The notes beneath the pieces were generated by a model. That model was not told where the DNA came from. It ran no database searches and saw nothing but the letters and a program-made list of their open reading frames with translations. A stretch of DNA of 64,000 nt from Peribacillus asahii (GTDB taxonomy: Bacteria > Bacillota > Bacilli > Bacillales > DSM-1321): positions 216,001 through 280,000 of the forward strand of contig NZ_CP026095.1 in NCBI RefSeq assembly GCF_004006295.1, given 5' to 3'. A program made the position numbers and the translations under genes. Numbering within the stretch: position 1 is the stretch's first letter; every line of letters starts with the position of its first letter. Below, piece by piece: positions 57,325 through 64,000 of the stretch.

Positions 57325-57909
57325 ATGATGAGTAAATTTACAAAAGATTATATATTGACAATGAAAGATATTGTTCAAGAAGGCCATCCGCTTTTACGAA
57401 CAGTGACAGAAGAGGTGAACGTGCCTCTTTCAGAAGAAGATCGAGAAACATTGCTGTGCATGATGCAATTTATAAAGAATAGTCAGGATCCTAAACTAGC
57501 GAAGAAATATAAGCTGCGTGAAGGTGTCGGTTTGTCGGCTAATCAAATTGGGTTAAATAAACGGATGTTTGTGATGTACTTTGAAGATGAAAAAGGTAAA
57601 TTATATGAAGAAGCGATAATTAATCCGAAAATCGTTAGCCACTCTGCTGCAATGACATATTTGCCACAAGGTGAGGGCTGTTTATCTGTTGAGCGTGAAG
57701 TTACAGGCTATGTGCCGCGTTATGAGAGAGTAAAGGTAAAGGCGATTAATCTAGATGGGCAAGAAATCGAACTTCGCTTAAAAGGATTTGCTGCGATTGT
57801 TTTTCAACATGAATTTGACCACTTAAATGGTGTGATGTTTTATGATCATATCAATAAAGACAATCCGTTTAAGCTTCCGGAAAATATAGATATTAAAAGT
57901 TTGATATAA
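57325..57909 (+). CDS. def: Peptide deformylase
   Basis: The 194-aa metal hydrolase removes the formyl group from nascent proteins. The three motifs are GVGLSANQIG, EGCLS with the metal Cys, and HEFDH with two metal His and catalytic Glu. Motif 1 has SAN where AAP is usual. The type II insertion is present. It is probably the second deformylase (DefB-type). ATG 57325 or 57328 are both reasonable behind AAAAGG. Own terminator. Confidence 0.95.
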   Translation: MMSKFTKDYILTMKDIVQEGHPLLRTVTEEVNVPLSEEDRETLLCMMQFIKNSQDPKLAKKYKLREGVGLSANQIGLNKRMFVMYFEDEKGKLYEEAIINPKIVSHSAAMTYLPQGEGCLSVEREVTGYVPRYERVKVKAINLDGQEIELRLKGFAAIVFQHEFDHLNGVMFYDHINKDNPFKLPENIDIKSLI

Positions 57910-57912
57910 GAA

Positions 57913-57945
57913 AAAGGCAAAGTCAGGAATGACTTTGCCTTTCTC
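57913..57945 (+). terminator. Terminator of def
   Basis: AAAGGCAAAGTCA pairs with TGACTTTGCCTTT and is followed by CTCTT. Confidence 0.88.
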
Positions 57946-57989
57946 TTATATGTTCCATCTGGAAATAATGTAAAGGAGCTGTATAGTAT

Positions 57990-58781
57990 TTGGAAACCTT
58001 ACTTATTTATAATGAAGGTTCGTCTAATAAGTTTTGGAAAATTCGAATAGTAGGAAATTCATTTGCTGTGGCATATGGAAAAGTTGGTACGGTTGGATCG
58101 GTGAAAACGAAAGAATTTGAATCGGAAGAGGTCTGTCGACGAGAAGGAGAGAAACTGATTCAATCTAAATTAAAAAAAGGGTATGTATTTGCACAGTCAT
58201 CACATCAGATTGTAAAAGAAAGTTCAATGACAGATGAATATTTTTGGGAGCTGTTGGAGAAATGCAAAGAAAAAGGAGAAGATATAGAGGAACAAATAGA
58301 GTGGTTAATTACTCATTTGTCGAGAAAACCCGTTAAAGATATTATCAAGTTTGATTTTATCTTTAATAGATATTACGCCAAGTCATATACATCTCATTTA
58401 TGGGCAGCTGCTTATATTGTGATGGGAGGCTGTTCAGATGATTGCTTTGATTATTTCGGAGCATGGTTGCTGTATTTAGGAAAGGATGAGTATGGGGCAG
58501 CGATAGAAAATCCTGAAACCTTGCTGCCTTATTTTAAGTTGTTAGAAGAGCAAGAAGAAATACCTCAGCTAGAAGAACTGTTGTTTGTTGCAAGTTCAGC
58601 CTATGAAGAGAAGACGGGCTTGGATGATGAGGAGTATTATAAGCTATACGAGCAACTAACAAATGATGATTTTATCCAACCAGAAATTGAATTTGACTGG
58701 GATGAGGATGATGAAGAAGGGTTGCGTAACAAATTTCCAGCGTTATGGGCGGCCTATGGGGAAAGGCCGCTAGATTGTTAA
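57990..58781 (+). CDS. WGR-domain protein with DUF4240-type C-terminus
   Basis: The 263-aa cytosolic protein starts at TTG 57990 behind AAAGGAG. Residues 1-70 form a WGR domain (NKFWKIRIVGNSFAVAYGKVGTVG), a nucleic-acid-binding module best known from PARPs. The rest (MTDEYFWELLEKCKEKGEDIEEQIEWLI, AAYIVMGGCSDDCFDYFGAWLL) matches DUF4240, often found with WGR in bacteria. No enzyme motif is seen. The C-terminus is very acidic (FDWDEDDEEG). Function unknown. Confidence 0.82.
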   Translation: METLLIYNEGSSNKFWKIRIVGNSFAVAYGKVGTVGSVKTKEFESEEVCRREGEKLIQSKLKKGYVFAQSSHQIVKESSMTDEYFWELLEKCKEKGEDIEEQIEWLITHLSRKPVKDIIKFDFIFNRYYAKSYTSHLWAAAYIVMGGCSDDCFDYFGAWLLYLGKDEYGAAIENPETLLPYFKLLEEQEEIPQLEELLFVASSAYEEKTGLDDEEYYKLYEQLTNDDFIQPEIEFDWDEDDEEGLRNKFPALWAAYGERPLDC

Positions 58782-58935
58782 GTTAAGAGATATCATTTCA
58801 TTAGTAACTTTCCCCTTTTTGTATGGATAGTCATAATACGAAAGAGAGAGGATAGGGGAGAAGGTACTTAGATAAATCATTTAAAGAAGAAACGCTAGGT
58901 GTGAAGATTTTTATTGCGAATTAACAGCAAGTTAA

Positions 58936-58977
58936 GCCCCCACTTTAAGCTTTGCTAAGTGGGGGCGATGTTTTTTT
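58936..58977 (+). terminator. Terminator downstream of the WGR gene
   Basis: GCCCCCACTT pairs with AAGTGGGGGC and is followed by GATGTTTTTTT. It lies about 155 bases after the WGR stop. The gap holds no convincing gene. Confidence 0.75.
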
Positions 58978-59051
58978 ATACAGGTCCTGTTAAATAGCGT
59001 TAAATCAACAATATTCATTAACAAAACCTTTGGAATAAAGCGATATATTTC

Positions 59052-60572
59052 TTATTTTGTAGTCACAGTATCCTGTGAGACTTCAGTCTGCGATTTTTTG
59101 ATGAATAGAATAACCCCGGCTGCAATGGCAATTGGAATAAGAGCCAACGTAAACGTGAACGTAATCGAATTAGACATGGCCTGCACAATTTTTTCAAGCA
59201 CAAAGTCAGGAATTTGTGCGCGTGTATCAGATTGGAATAATTGTTTTGGGTCATCCATATTGATGAGCGAAGGATTAAAACCTTGACTGCTATCTTTAAA
59301 GGCTTCGGTGATTTTATTTGTAAATGCATTGTTTTGAATCGCTCCAAAAATCGTAATGCCGAGTGTCATGCCAAAAGAACGAAGGAAGGAGTTCGTTGAT
59401 GTCGCCATACCACGGTGGCGTGCATCCAATTCATCAATCGAAGCAATCGGTAATAATGAAAAGGAAAACCCAACTCCTATTCCCGTTAGAATTAAGTACA
59501 TCGTCAATAATGCACGACTTGTATCGGGCGTCAATGTTCCAAGAAGCAGCATACCTGTAAAGAAGGTAACGAACGAAATAATCATTAGCTTGCGAAAACC
59601 TACTTTTGTTTGGAAAATCCCTCCGATGGTACTGCTGACGACGGAACCAAGCATCATTGGTGTTAAGATTAGACCCGCGTTTGTAGCGGTTCCTCCATAA
59701 ACGGCTTGCACAAAAATAGGTGTGTAAACGGTTAAAATAATAAACGTTCCGCCGTAAAGAATACTTAAAATTTGAGCTGTAGCAAATATTCGTTTTTTAA
59801 ACATCCAAAATGAAATAATTGGATCTTTCGCATGCTTTTCAAAGAAGAAGAAAAGAGCTAAGAAAATAGCTGCACTAGCTAACAATCCGATAATTTGGAC
59901 AGAATCCCAAGCGTATTCTCCGCCGCCAAGTTCGAGTGCAAACATTAAACTTACGACCGCGATGACAAGCGTTGCAGCACCGCCCCAGTCGATTTTTTGT
60001 TCCATGTGATTTGGTGATTCTTGATAGAAACGTAAAACAAGAAATAAAGACACAATTCCAATTGGAATATTGACATAAAAAATCCAGTGCCAGCTAGCGT
60101 ATTCGGTAATATACGCTCCTAACAATGGGCCAAGTACGCTCGATAACCCAAAAACCGCCCCTAATAGCCCCGTCATTTTTCCACGTTTGTCAGGAGGGAA
60201 GATGTCAAACACGATTGTGAAGGCAATTGGCATTAATGCCCCCCCGCCAATCCCTTGAATAGCACGAAAGACGCTCAATTGAACAATGCTATTTGCCATC
60301 CCGCATAGAGCGGAACCAAGTAAGAACAAGGCGAGTCCGAATAGGAAGAAACGTTTTCTTCCATACATGTCGGATAGTTTGCCGAAAATCGGCATACTAG
60401 CCATCGTTGCTACCATATAAGCCGATGTGACCCATACAAATTTATCGAATCCACCTAAGTCTGAAACAATGGTTCCCATAGCTGTAGCAACAATCGTGTT
60501 GTCCATTGAGGCCATTAAAATGGCAAGTAATAGGCCAGCGACAATGAACTTTTGATTTTTTGTTGAATCCAT
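59052..60572 (-). CDS. DHA2-family MFS multidrug exporter (14 TM)
   Basis: The 506-aa proton antiporter has 14 spans. DHA2 marks are MDNTIVATAMGTIVSDLGG in span 1, GKLSDMYGRKRFFLFGL (motif A), and RAIQGIGGGALMPIAFTIV with GAVFGLSSVLGPLLGAYI (motif C). ATG 60572 has AAGGGGGA 7 bases upstream, so the extra 12 residues of the longer frame are not used. It probably exports lipophilic drugs or cations. No adjacent regulator is seen on the same strand. Confidence 0.92.
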   Translation of the reverse strand: MDSTKNQKFIVAGLLLAILMASMDNTIVATAMGTIVSDLGGFDKFVWVTSAYMVATMASMPIFGKLSDMYGRKRFFLFGLALFLLGSALCGMANSIVQLSVFRAIQGIGGGALMPIAFTIVFDIFPPDKRGKMTGLLGAVFGLSSVLGPLLGAYITEYASWHWIFYVNIPIGIVSLFLVLRFYQESPNHMEQKIDWGGAATLVIAVVSLMFALELGGGEYAWDSVQIIGLLASAAIFLALFFFFEKHAKDPIISFWMFKKRIFATAQILSILYGGTFIILTVYTPIFVQAVYGGTATNAGLILTPMMLGSVVSSTIGGIFQTKVGFRKLMIISFVTFFTGMLLLGTLTPDTSRALLTMYLILTGIGVGFSFSLLPIASIDELDARHRGMATSTNSFLRSFGMTLGITIFGAIQNNAFTNKITEAFKDSSQGFNPSLINMDDPKQLFQSDTRAQIPDFVLEKIVQAMSNSITFTFTLALIPIAIAAGVILFIKKSQTEVSQDTVTTK

Positions 60573-60647
60573 GTTTTGTCCCCCTTTTCTTCCATCATAC
60601 ATGTTCATGAGCCAAAATGAAAAACTTGGAGCATGGTTACATATAAA

Positions 60648-60687
60648 CGAAACGAGTCTGACTTAATTCGTCAGACTCGTTTCGTTC
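60648..60687 (-). terminator. Terminator of the DUF4395 gene
   Basis: AACGAAACGAGTCTGAC pairs perfectly with GTCAGACTCGTTTCGTT just after the gene. It also lies just upstream of the MFS gene and insulates it. Confidence 0.88.
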
Positions 60688-60695
60688 TATAAAGG

Positions 60696-61118
60696 CTATT
60701 TTAAAGAACGACGATAAGTGAACTGTTTCCACTGGTAGTGAATAAAGCAGCCAACACAGAATCCAAGAATGGCTACAAATGAGGCGATGCCGACCATGAT
60801 TGTGAAGACATAGGCACTGAGTGTCCAATCTAATAAAAAACTAAGTAAGCCAAGACTTAAGCAAGAAATGGCAATCATAGAATTGAATTTTTGTTGGTCG
60901 TAATCTTCAGGAATATATTCTGAAGGTTTTTTGCGTAAGAACAGTTTTGCGAATCGCATAACAGGATTAAAATCAAAAAATAAACCAAGCAGGCAAGCAA
61001 TTAATGGAATGGCTAAAATCCATTCTTGTTTCGTTATAAGTGTTAAAATAGCACTTCCAAAAATCATCCATTGATTTGCTCTTACTAATGGACGAGGAAT
61101 AGACCGAACTTTGTTCAT
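60696..61118 (-). CDS. DUF4395 membrane protein
   Basis: The 140-aa protein has about four spans. The start PRPLVRANQWMIFGSAILTL and a central FDFNPVMRFAKLFLRKKPSEYIPED match DUF4395, with a late GFCVGCFIHYQW containing two Cys. Family members often sit beside thioredoxin or rhodanese-like genes, but none is here. Function unknown. It is divergent from the 38-aa Cys protein across a palindromic control region. Confidence 0.82.
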   Translation of the reverse strand: MNKVRSIPRPLVRANQWMIFGSAILTLITKQEWILAIPLIACLLGLFFDFNPVMRFAKLFLRKKPSEYIPEDYDQQKFNSMIAISCLSLGLLSFLLDWTLSAYVFTIMVGIASFVAILGFCVGCFIHYQWKQFTYRRSLK

Positions 61119-61170
61119 CGTAAAGCCAACTTTCCATATAAGTTTTATTTAATTTTATAATAAAACGCAT

Positions 61171-61195
61171 ATTAAGTTAAAGAATTTAACTTAAT
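61171..61195. promoter_or_regulatory. Perfect 25-bp palindrome, probable operator
   Basis: ATTAAGTTAAA-GAA-TTTAACTTAAT has 11-bp perfect arms in the divergent promoter region of the DUF4395 gene and the small Cys protein. It is AT-rich without a T tail, so it looks like a protein site rather than a terminator. Confidence 0.6.
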
Positions 61196-61216
61196 TATAA
61201 TAATTTTAATTTAGTA

Positions 61217-61244
61217 TTGATTATTGAATAAGGTGTTGTATAAT
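61217..61244 (+). promoter_or_regulatory. Sigma-A promoter of the 38-aa Cys protein
   Basis: TTGATT (61217-61222) and TATAAT (61239-61244) are 16 bases apart, 35 bases ahead of the start codon. Confidence 0.65.
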
Positions 61245-61278
61245 AGATAGTATATCATGTTTGAAAGGGGACATTCGG

Positions 61279-61395
61279 TTGACTGTGAAAATCTGTGGAT
61301 CATGTGGAGCGCCAATCAAGAAATTAAAACATTCCATCCTATGTCAATGCGGTCCAAAAATTGTTGCTAGTTCGTACGTTAAAGCAAAAAATTAA
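61279..61395 (+). CDS. 38-aa cysteine-rich mini-protein
   Basis: The frame TTG 61279 to TAA 61395 encodes MTVKICGSCGAPIKKLKHSI followed by LCQCGPKIVASSYVKAKN. Cys 6, 9, 22 and 24 (CxxC...CxC) could hold a zinc ion. AAAGGGGA ends 8 bases before the TTG, a good sigma-A promoter lies upstream and a terminator follows, so it is a complete small gene. I do not recognise the family. Confidence 0.65.
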   Translation: MTVKICGSCGAPIKKLKHSILCQCGPKIVASSYVKAKN

Positions 61396-61421
61396 CGATT
61401 ATTTATATAAAGCTGTCTATG

Positions 61422-61448
61422 CCGATTATAGAAAATAATCGGTTTTTT
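61422..61448 (+). terminator. Terminator of the 38-aa gene
   Basis: CCGATTAT pairs with ATAATCGG and is followed by TTTTTT. Confidence 0.88.
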
Positions 61449-61653
61449 ATATAATGCATACCATCTCTTCGATATAGCAGCCGTATAAGGCCGATAAGCA
61501 AAACTATGAGGAAGTTAAGAGGATGTTTAAAATAGTAACAAATATTTTTCAATCTAACCCAAACATTATATGATATATATGTAGGGAAATTTACGTTACG
61601 ATAAACAAACTATCACGTGACGGTTTAGGAGGGATTACGTTGGGAACGAGACA

Positions 61654-62049
61654 TTGAAAATTGGAGAGTTAGCGCAGTTGGCGAATGTAACGAAACGAAC
61701 TGTTGATTATTATACCAATATTGGTTTGTTAGAAGCGGAACGTTCCCCTTCTAATTACCGTTACTATCATAAACAACAGTTAGAACGGTTGCGCCGGATT
61801 ATTGCCTATAAAGAAAAACACTACTCACTTGAAGAAATCAGAGAATGCTTACTACAACCAGAGCATAACACGCTAGATATAGAAGAAGCAGGGGTGCAGT
61901 TAAAAGAAAAGCTGAATGGCTTAAATGAGGAATTGCAAGAAGTACTGGATTTAATCAAGAAAGATAAGAAAAATGAACGGCTATTAAAGAAGCAGATTTC
62001 TCATGAAAGCATGACGTTAATTCAATCTTTATTAGTTTTGCTCGTTTAA
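61654..62049 (+). CDS. MerR-family transcriptional regulator
   Basis: The 131-aa protein has the MerR HTH (KIGELAQLANVTKRTVDYYTNIGLL, NYRYYHKQQLERLRRI) followed by a coiled-coil dimer arm and a short tail with no Cys or ligand domain. The TTG start at 61654 overlaps the stop of a five-codon frame that begins at TTG 61640 right behind AGGAGGG (61627-61633). Translation may therefore be coupled, or the true start may be displaced by a frameshift. The target is unknown; the next gene downstream is one candidate. Confidence 0.82.
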   Translation: MKIGELAQLANVTKRTVDYYTNIGLLEAERSPSNYRYYHKQQLERLRRIIAYKEKHYSLEEIRECLLQPEHNTLDIEEAGVQLKEKLNGLNEELQEVLDLIKKDKKNERLLKKQISHESMTLIQSLLVLLV

Positions 62050-62227
62050 GCAAATTTATACCCCATATTTCTTCTGCTCAAAGAGCATATTATGAACAAT
62101 GGTTTTGGATTTAACAGACCTCGATTTCTTCAACAAAAGCTGTAAATCATTAAAAAATGTTGAAAATAGGAGGTGCTTGGGACCGTCAACCGTCATAGCT
62201 TTAGACGCTTGATATACCCCGCACATA
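62050..62227 (+). other. Leader of the CNNM/CorC gene
   Basis: The gap contains AGGAGGT at 62168-62174 followed by TTG 62177, an 11-codon frame that stops at TGA 62210-62212 in the same frame as the main gene. No ribosome site lies next to the apparent TTG start at 62228. The minus strand has a protein-like open frame here that could be a transposase or other relic, but I cannot identify it. Confidence 0.4.
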
Positions 62228-63559
62228 TTGGACATTACGATAAAATTATTAGCAGTAGCCTTTTTAATTGCTTTAACCGCTTTTTTTGTGGCTTCTGAAT
62301 TTGCCATTGTAAAAGTGAGAAGTTCTCGTATTAATCAATTAATAGAAGATGGACATAAAAATGCTGTCGCCGCTAAGAGAGTTACATCACATTTAGATGA
62401 ATATTTATCGGCCTGTCAGTTAGGGATTACGGTTACAGCGTTAGGACTTGGTTGGCTAGGGGAACCGACTGTAGAAGCTTTGCTTCATCCAGTTTTTAAC
62501 AAATGGGGAATTGATGCTTCTGTTAGTCATATCCTTTCTTTTGTCATTGCGTTTGCATCGGTTACTTTTTTACACGTAGTTGTTGGGGAATTAGCACCAA
62601 AAACGGTCGCGATTCAAAAGGCAGAAACGGTTACGCTAATGTTTTCTAAGCCATTAATCTGGTTTTACCGCATAATGTATCCATTTATTTGGGTGCTAAA
62701 TGGTTCTGCTCGTTTGTTAACGAGTGCTTTTGGGATGAAACCAGTATCAGAAGGGGAAGAGGCCCATTCGGAAGAAGAGTTGCGCATTATTTTATCGGAA
62801 AGCTATAAAAGCGGTGAAATTAATCAATCAGAATATAAGTACGTGAATCAAATCTTCGAATTCGATGAACGAATCGCTAATGAAATTATGGTTCCTCGTA
62901 CGGAGATGGTCGTAATTGAAAAAGGCATGCGATTACTGGATGTAGTTGAGTTAATTCAAGAAGAACAATTTACTCGTTATCCGGTAACTGATGGGGATAA
63001 AGATAACGTTATTGGGATGGTCAATATTAAACGTTTGTATACGGCTACTATTACAGAGGAGAATGTTACTGAGTTAACAGTCGATTCTTTTATTACGCCA
63101 ATCATTCGAGTACTCGAAACCATTCCGATTCACGATTTATTGCTTAAAATGCAAAAAGAGCGAATTCATATGGCGATTTTATCTGATGAATATGGTGGAA
63201 CAGCGGGTCTTGTAACCGTCGAAGATATTTTAGAAGAAATTGTAGGTGATATTCGCGATGAGTTTGACCAAGACGAACGCCCACTTATTCAGAAGATTAA
63301 CGACAATCATTATATCTTTGATGCGAAAACTCTAATTGAAGATGTGAATGATACGTTAGCTATCGAACTCATAGAGGATGATGTTGATACGCTGGGCGGT
63401 TGGATCTTAACAGGAAAATACGAAGTGGCTGTCGGGGATAAACGAGAGGCTGATGGTTATGAGTTTATTGTTAAAGAAATGGATGGCCATCACGTGTTAT
63501 ATGTGGAAGTCAAGAAAGTATCAACTATACCGATTATACAGAAAACCGAGAGCGAATAG
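62228..63559 (+). CDS. CNNM/CorC-type membrane protein (hemolysin family)
   Basis: The 443-aa protein has an N-terminal DUF21 domain with three or four spans ([61 protein letters not shown]). Two CBS domains (about 215-340; [41 protein letters not shown]) and the CorC_HlyC transporter-associated domain at the end follow. Homologues such as B. subtilis MpfA export or regulate magnesium. TTG 62228 matches the family N-terminus but lacks a ribosome site (see findings). The terminator overlaps the stop codon. Confidence 0.92.
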   Translation: MDITIKLLAVAFLIALTAFFVASEFAIVKVRSSRINQLIEDGHKNAVAAKRVTSHLDEYLSACQLGITVTALGLGWLGEPTVEALLHPVFNKWGIDASVSHILSFVIAFASVTFLHVVVGELAPKTVAIQKAETVTLMFSKPLIWFYRIMYPFIWVLNGSARLLTSAFGMKPVSEGEEAHSEEELRIILSESYKSGEINQSEYKYVNQIFEFDERIANEIMVPRTEMVVIEKGMRLLDVVELIQEEQFTRYPVTDGDKDNVIGMVNIKRLYTATITEENVTELTVDSFITPIIRVLETIPIHDLLLKMQKERIHMAILSDEYGGTAGLVTVEDILEEIVGDIRDEFDQDERPLIQKINDNHYIFDAKTLIEDVNDTLAIELIEDDVDTLGGWILTGKYEVAVGDKREADGYEFIVKEMDGHHVLYVEVKKVSTIPIIQKTESE

Positions 63560-63572
63560 CTCCCGGTTTTTT
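63543..63572 (+). terminator. Terminator of the CNNM/CorC gene
   Basis: AACCGAGAGC pairs with AGCTCCCGGTT, one mismatch, followed by TTTT. It includes the last codons of the gene. Confidence 0.8.
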
Positions 63573-63586
63573 CCTATTTCTTAATT

Positions 63587-64000
63587 TTAAGAAGCGACAA
63601 TAGCATTCTTTGTATGAGTTTGAATGAAGTTTACAGCACGCTCGACAATCTTATCTTTATCATAATCTAATGAAGCAACATGATAAGAATTCGGTAAGAT
63701 AACCTTTTCTTTGTGTGATGCTGATACAGAGTTATAAATATCATCAGTACATTGTGCAGGTACAACGTGATCTTCTGGAGATACAAAGAGCATGCTTGGG
63801 CATTTGACTTTTGGAAGCTCCTGTTTGACTACTTTCATGATATTAAGTAATTGAAAGACCGCTTTTAATGGGACTTGTTCATAAGTGATTTCTGCTGCTT
63901 CTGGGTCCTTAATATCTGGTTTTCCTTCCGTGATAAATCGAGGTTGTACTTGATTAGCTAATACCTCGTATTCAGGAACAGAAAGAGCGGCATTAATGGT
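63587..64000 (-). CDS. Carboxylesterase (Est30/YvaK-like), C-terminal part
   Basis: The gene enters from the right edge. The minus-strand frame is open from base 64000 through the whole stretch, so the ATG at 63838 is internal. About 137 residues are visible: a cap region (PEYEVLANQVQPRFITEGKPD), then the core end with the catalytic Asp in SPEDHVVP and catalytic His in NSYHVASLDYDKD. Spacing and flanks match the monoacylglycerol lipase-like carboxylesterases of Bacillus (about 246 aa). The nucleophile Ser lies outside the window. Confidence 0.88.
   Translation of the reverse strand, partial: TINAALSVPEYEVLANQVQPRFITEGKPDIKDPEAAEITYEQVPLKAVFQLLNIMKVVKQELPKVKCPSMLFVSPEDHVVPAQCTDDIYNSVSASHKEKVILPNSYHVASLDYDKDKIVERAVNFIQTHTKNAIVAS

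Noticed and set aside
62056..62307. 83-codon minus-strand frame ([22 protein letters not shown]) overlapping the CNNM gene start
   Set aside because: Its N-terminal third is antisense to the CNNM gene and I cannot identify the rest. It is mentioned only as a possible relic in the leader entry.

Overview
This window reads as chromosome from a low-GC, spore-forming Gram-positive bacterium of the Bacillaceae. The evidence is AGGAGG-type ribosome sites with frequent TTG and GTG starts, U-tailed hairpin terminators, a spoVA-type operon, a CotF-type coat protein, collagen-like spore-surface proteins behind sigma-K-like promoters, and B. subtilis-like gene orders (yhfU-yhfT-yhfS, glnQHMP). I cannot name the species. 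No rRNA, tRNA, CRISPR array or intact insertion sequence was seen.

Layout. 0-5 kb: tail of a BioY biotin transporter with the yhfT/yhfS acyl-CoA ligase and thiolase genes, a stand-alone divergent PurC homologue, and a zinc alcohol dehydrogenase behind a textbook sigma-54 (-24/-12) promoter next to a CcpA cre-like site. 5-11 kb (minus strand): an NtrC-type sigma-54 activator, its soluble histidine kinase, an iron alcohol dehydrogenase, a soluble chemoreceptor and a membrane protein. 11-14 kb (minus): a glutamine-type ABC importer whose ATPase gene glnQ carries three frameshifts. 14.1-15.4 kb: mostly silent DNA with a frameshifted ykoP-like gene.

15.4-34.8 kb is the most unusual region. A CotF-like coat gene is followed by three related collagen-like genes. 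They share a short Lys/Cys-rich N-terminus, have long Gly-X-Thr repeats, and end in three different C-terminal heads. One is broken by a frameshift inside its repeat, and IS110-like and IS4-like transposase relics lie between them. Next come sugar-nucleotide enzymes (a CapD-type dehydratase/epimerase, GalE, MnaA), several glycosyltransferases, a DUF1796 protein, a pyruvyl-transferase-like protein, and a coiled-coil protein built from about 18 perfect 42-bp repeats paired with a DUF2642 protein. I infer a spore-surface glycoprotein and glycan island.

35-38 kb (minus): a second-type spoVA operon (DUF1657-spoVAC-spoVAD-DUF1657-DUF421) with a sigma-G-like promoter and no spoVAEb. 38-43.4 kb: a cold-shock gene, cadC-cadA with CadC operators, hflX, and three tandem YhfH-type zinc-ribbon mini-genes. 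Three copies of a GTCAC-A-GTGAC plus DnaA-box-like element are scattered here. 43.5-43.9 kb: an unexplained GC-rich, strongly base-paired non-coding element. 44-51 kb: CopC/CopD fusion, DoxX, deacetylase-DedA-glycosyltransferase, protoporphyrinogen oxidase and a TSUP permease. 51-64 kb: an SH3b secreted protein, PrsA-like foldase, PadR with a heterodimeric ABC exporter, peptide deformylase, WGR protein, MFS exporter, DUF4395 protein, a 38-aa Cys protein, a MerR regulator, a CNNM/CorC membrane protein and part of a carboxylesterase.
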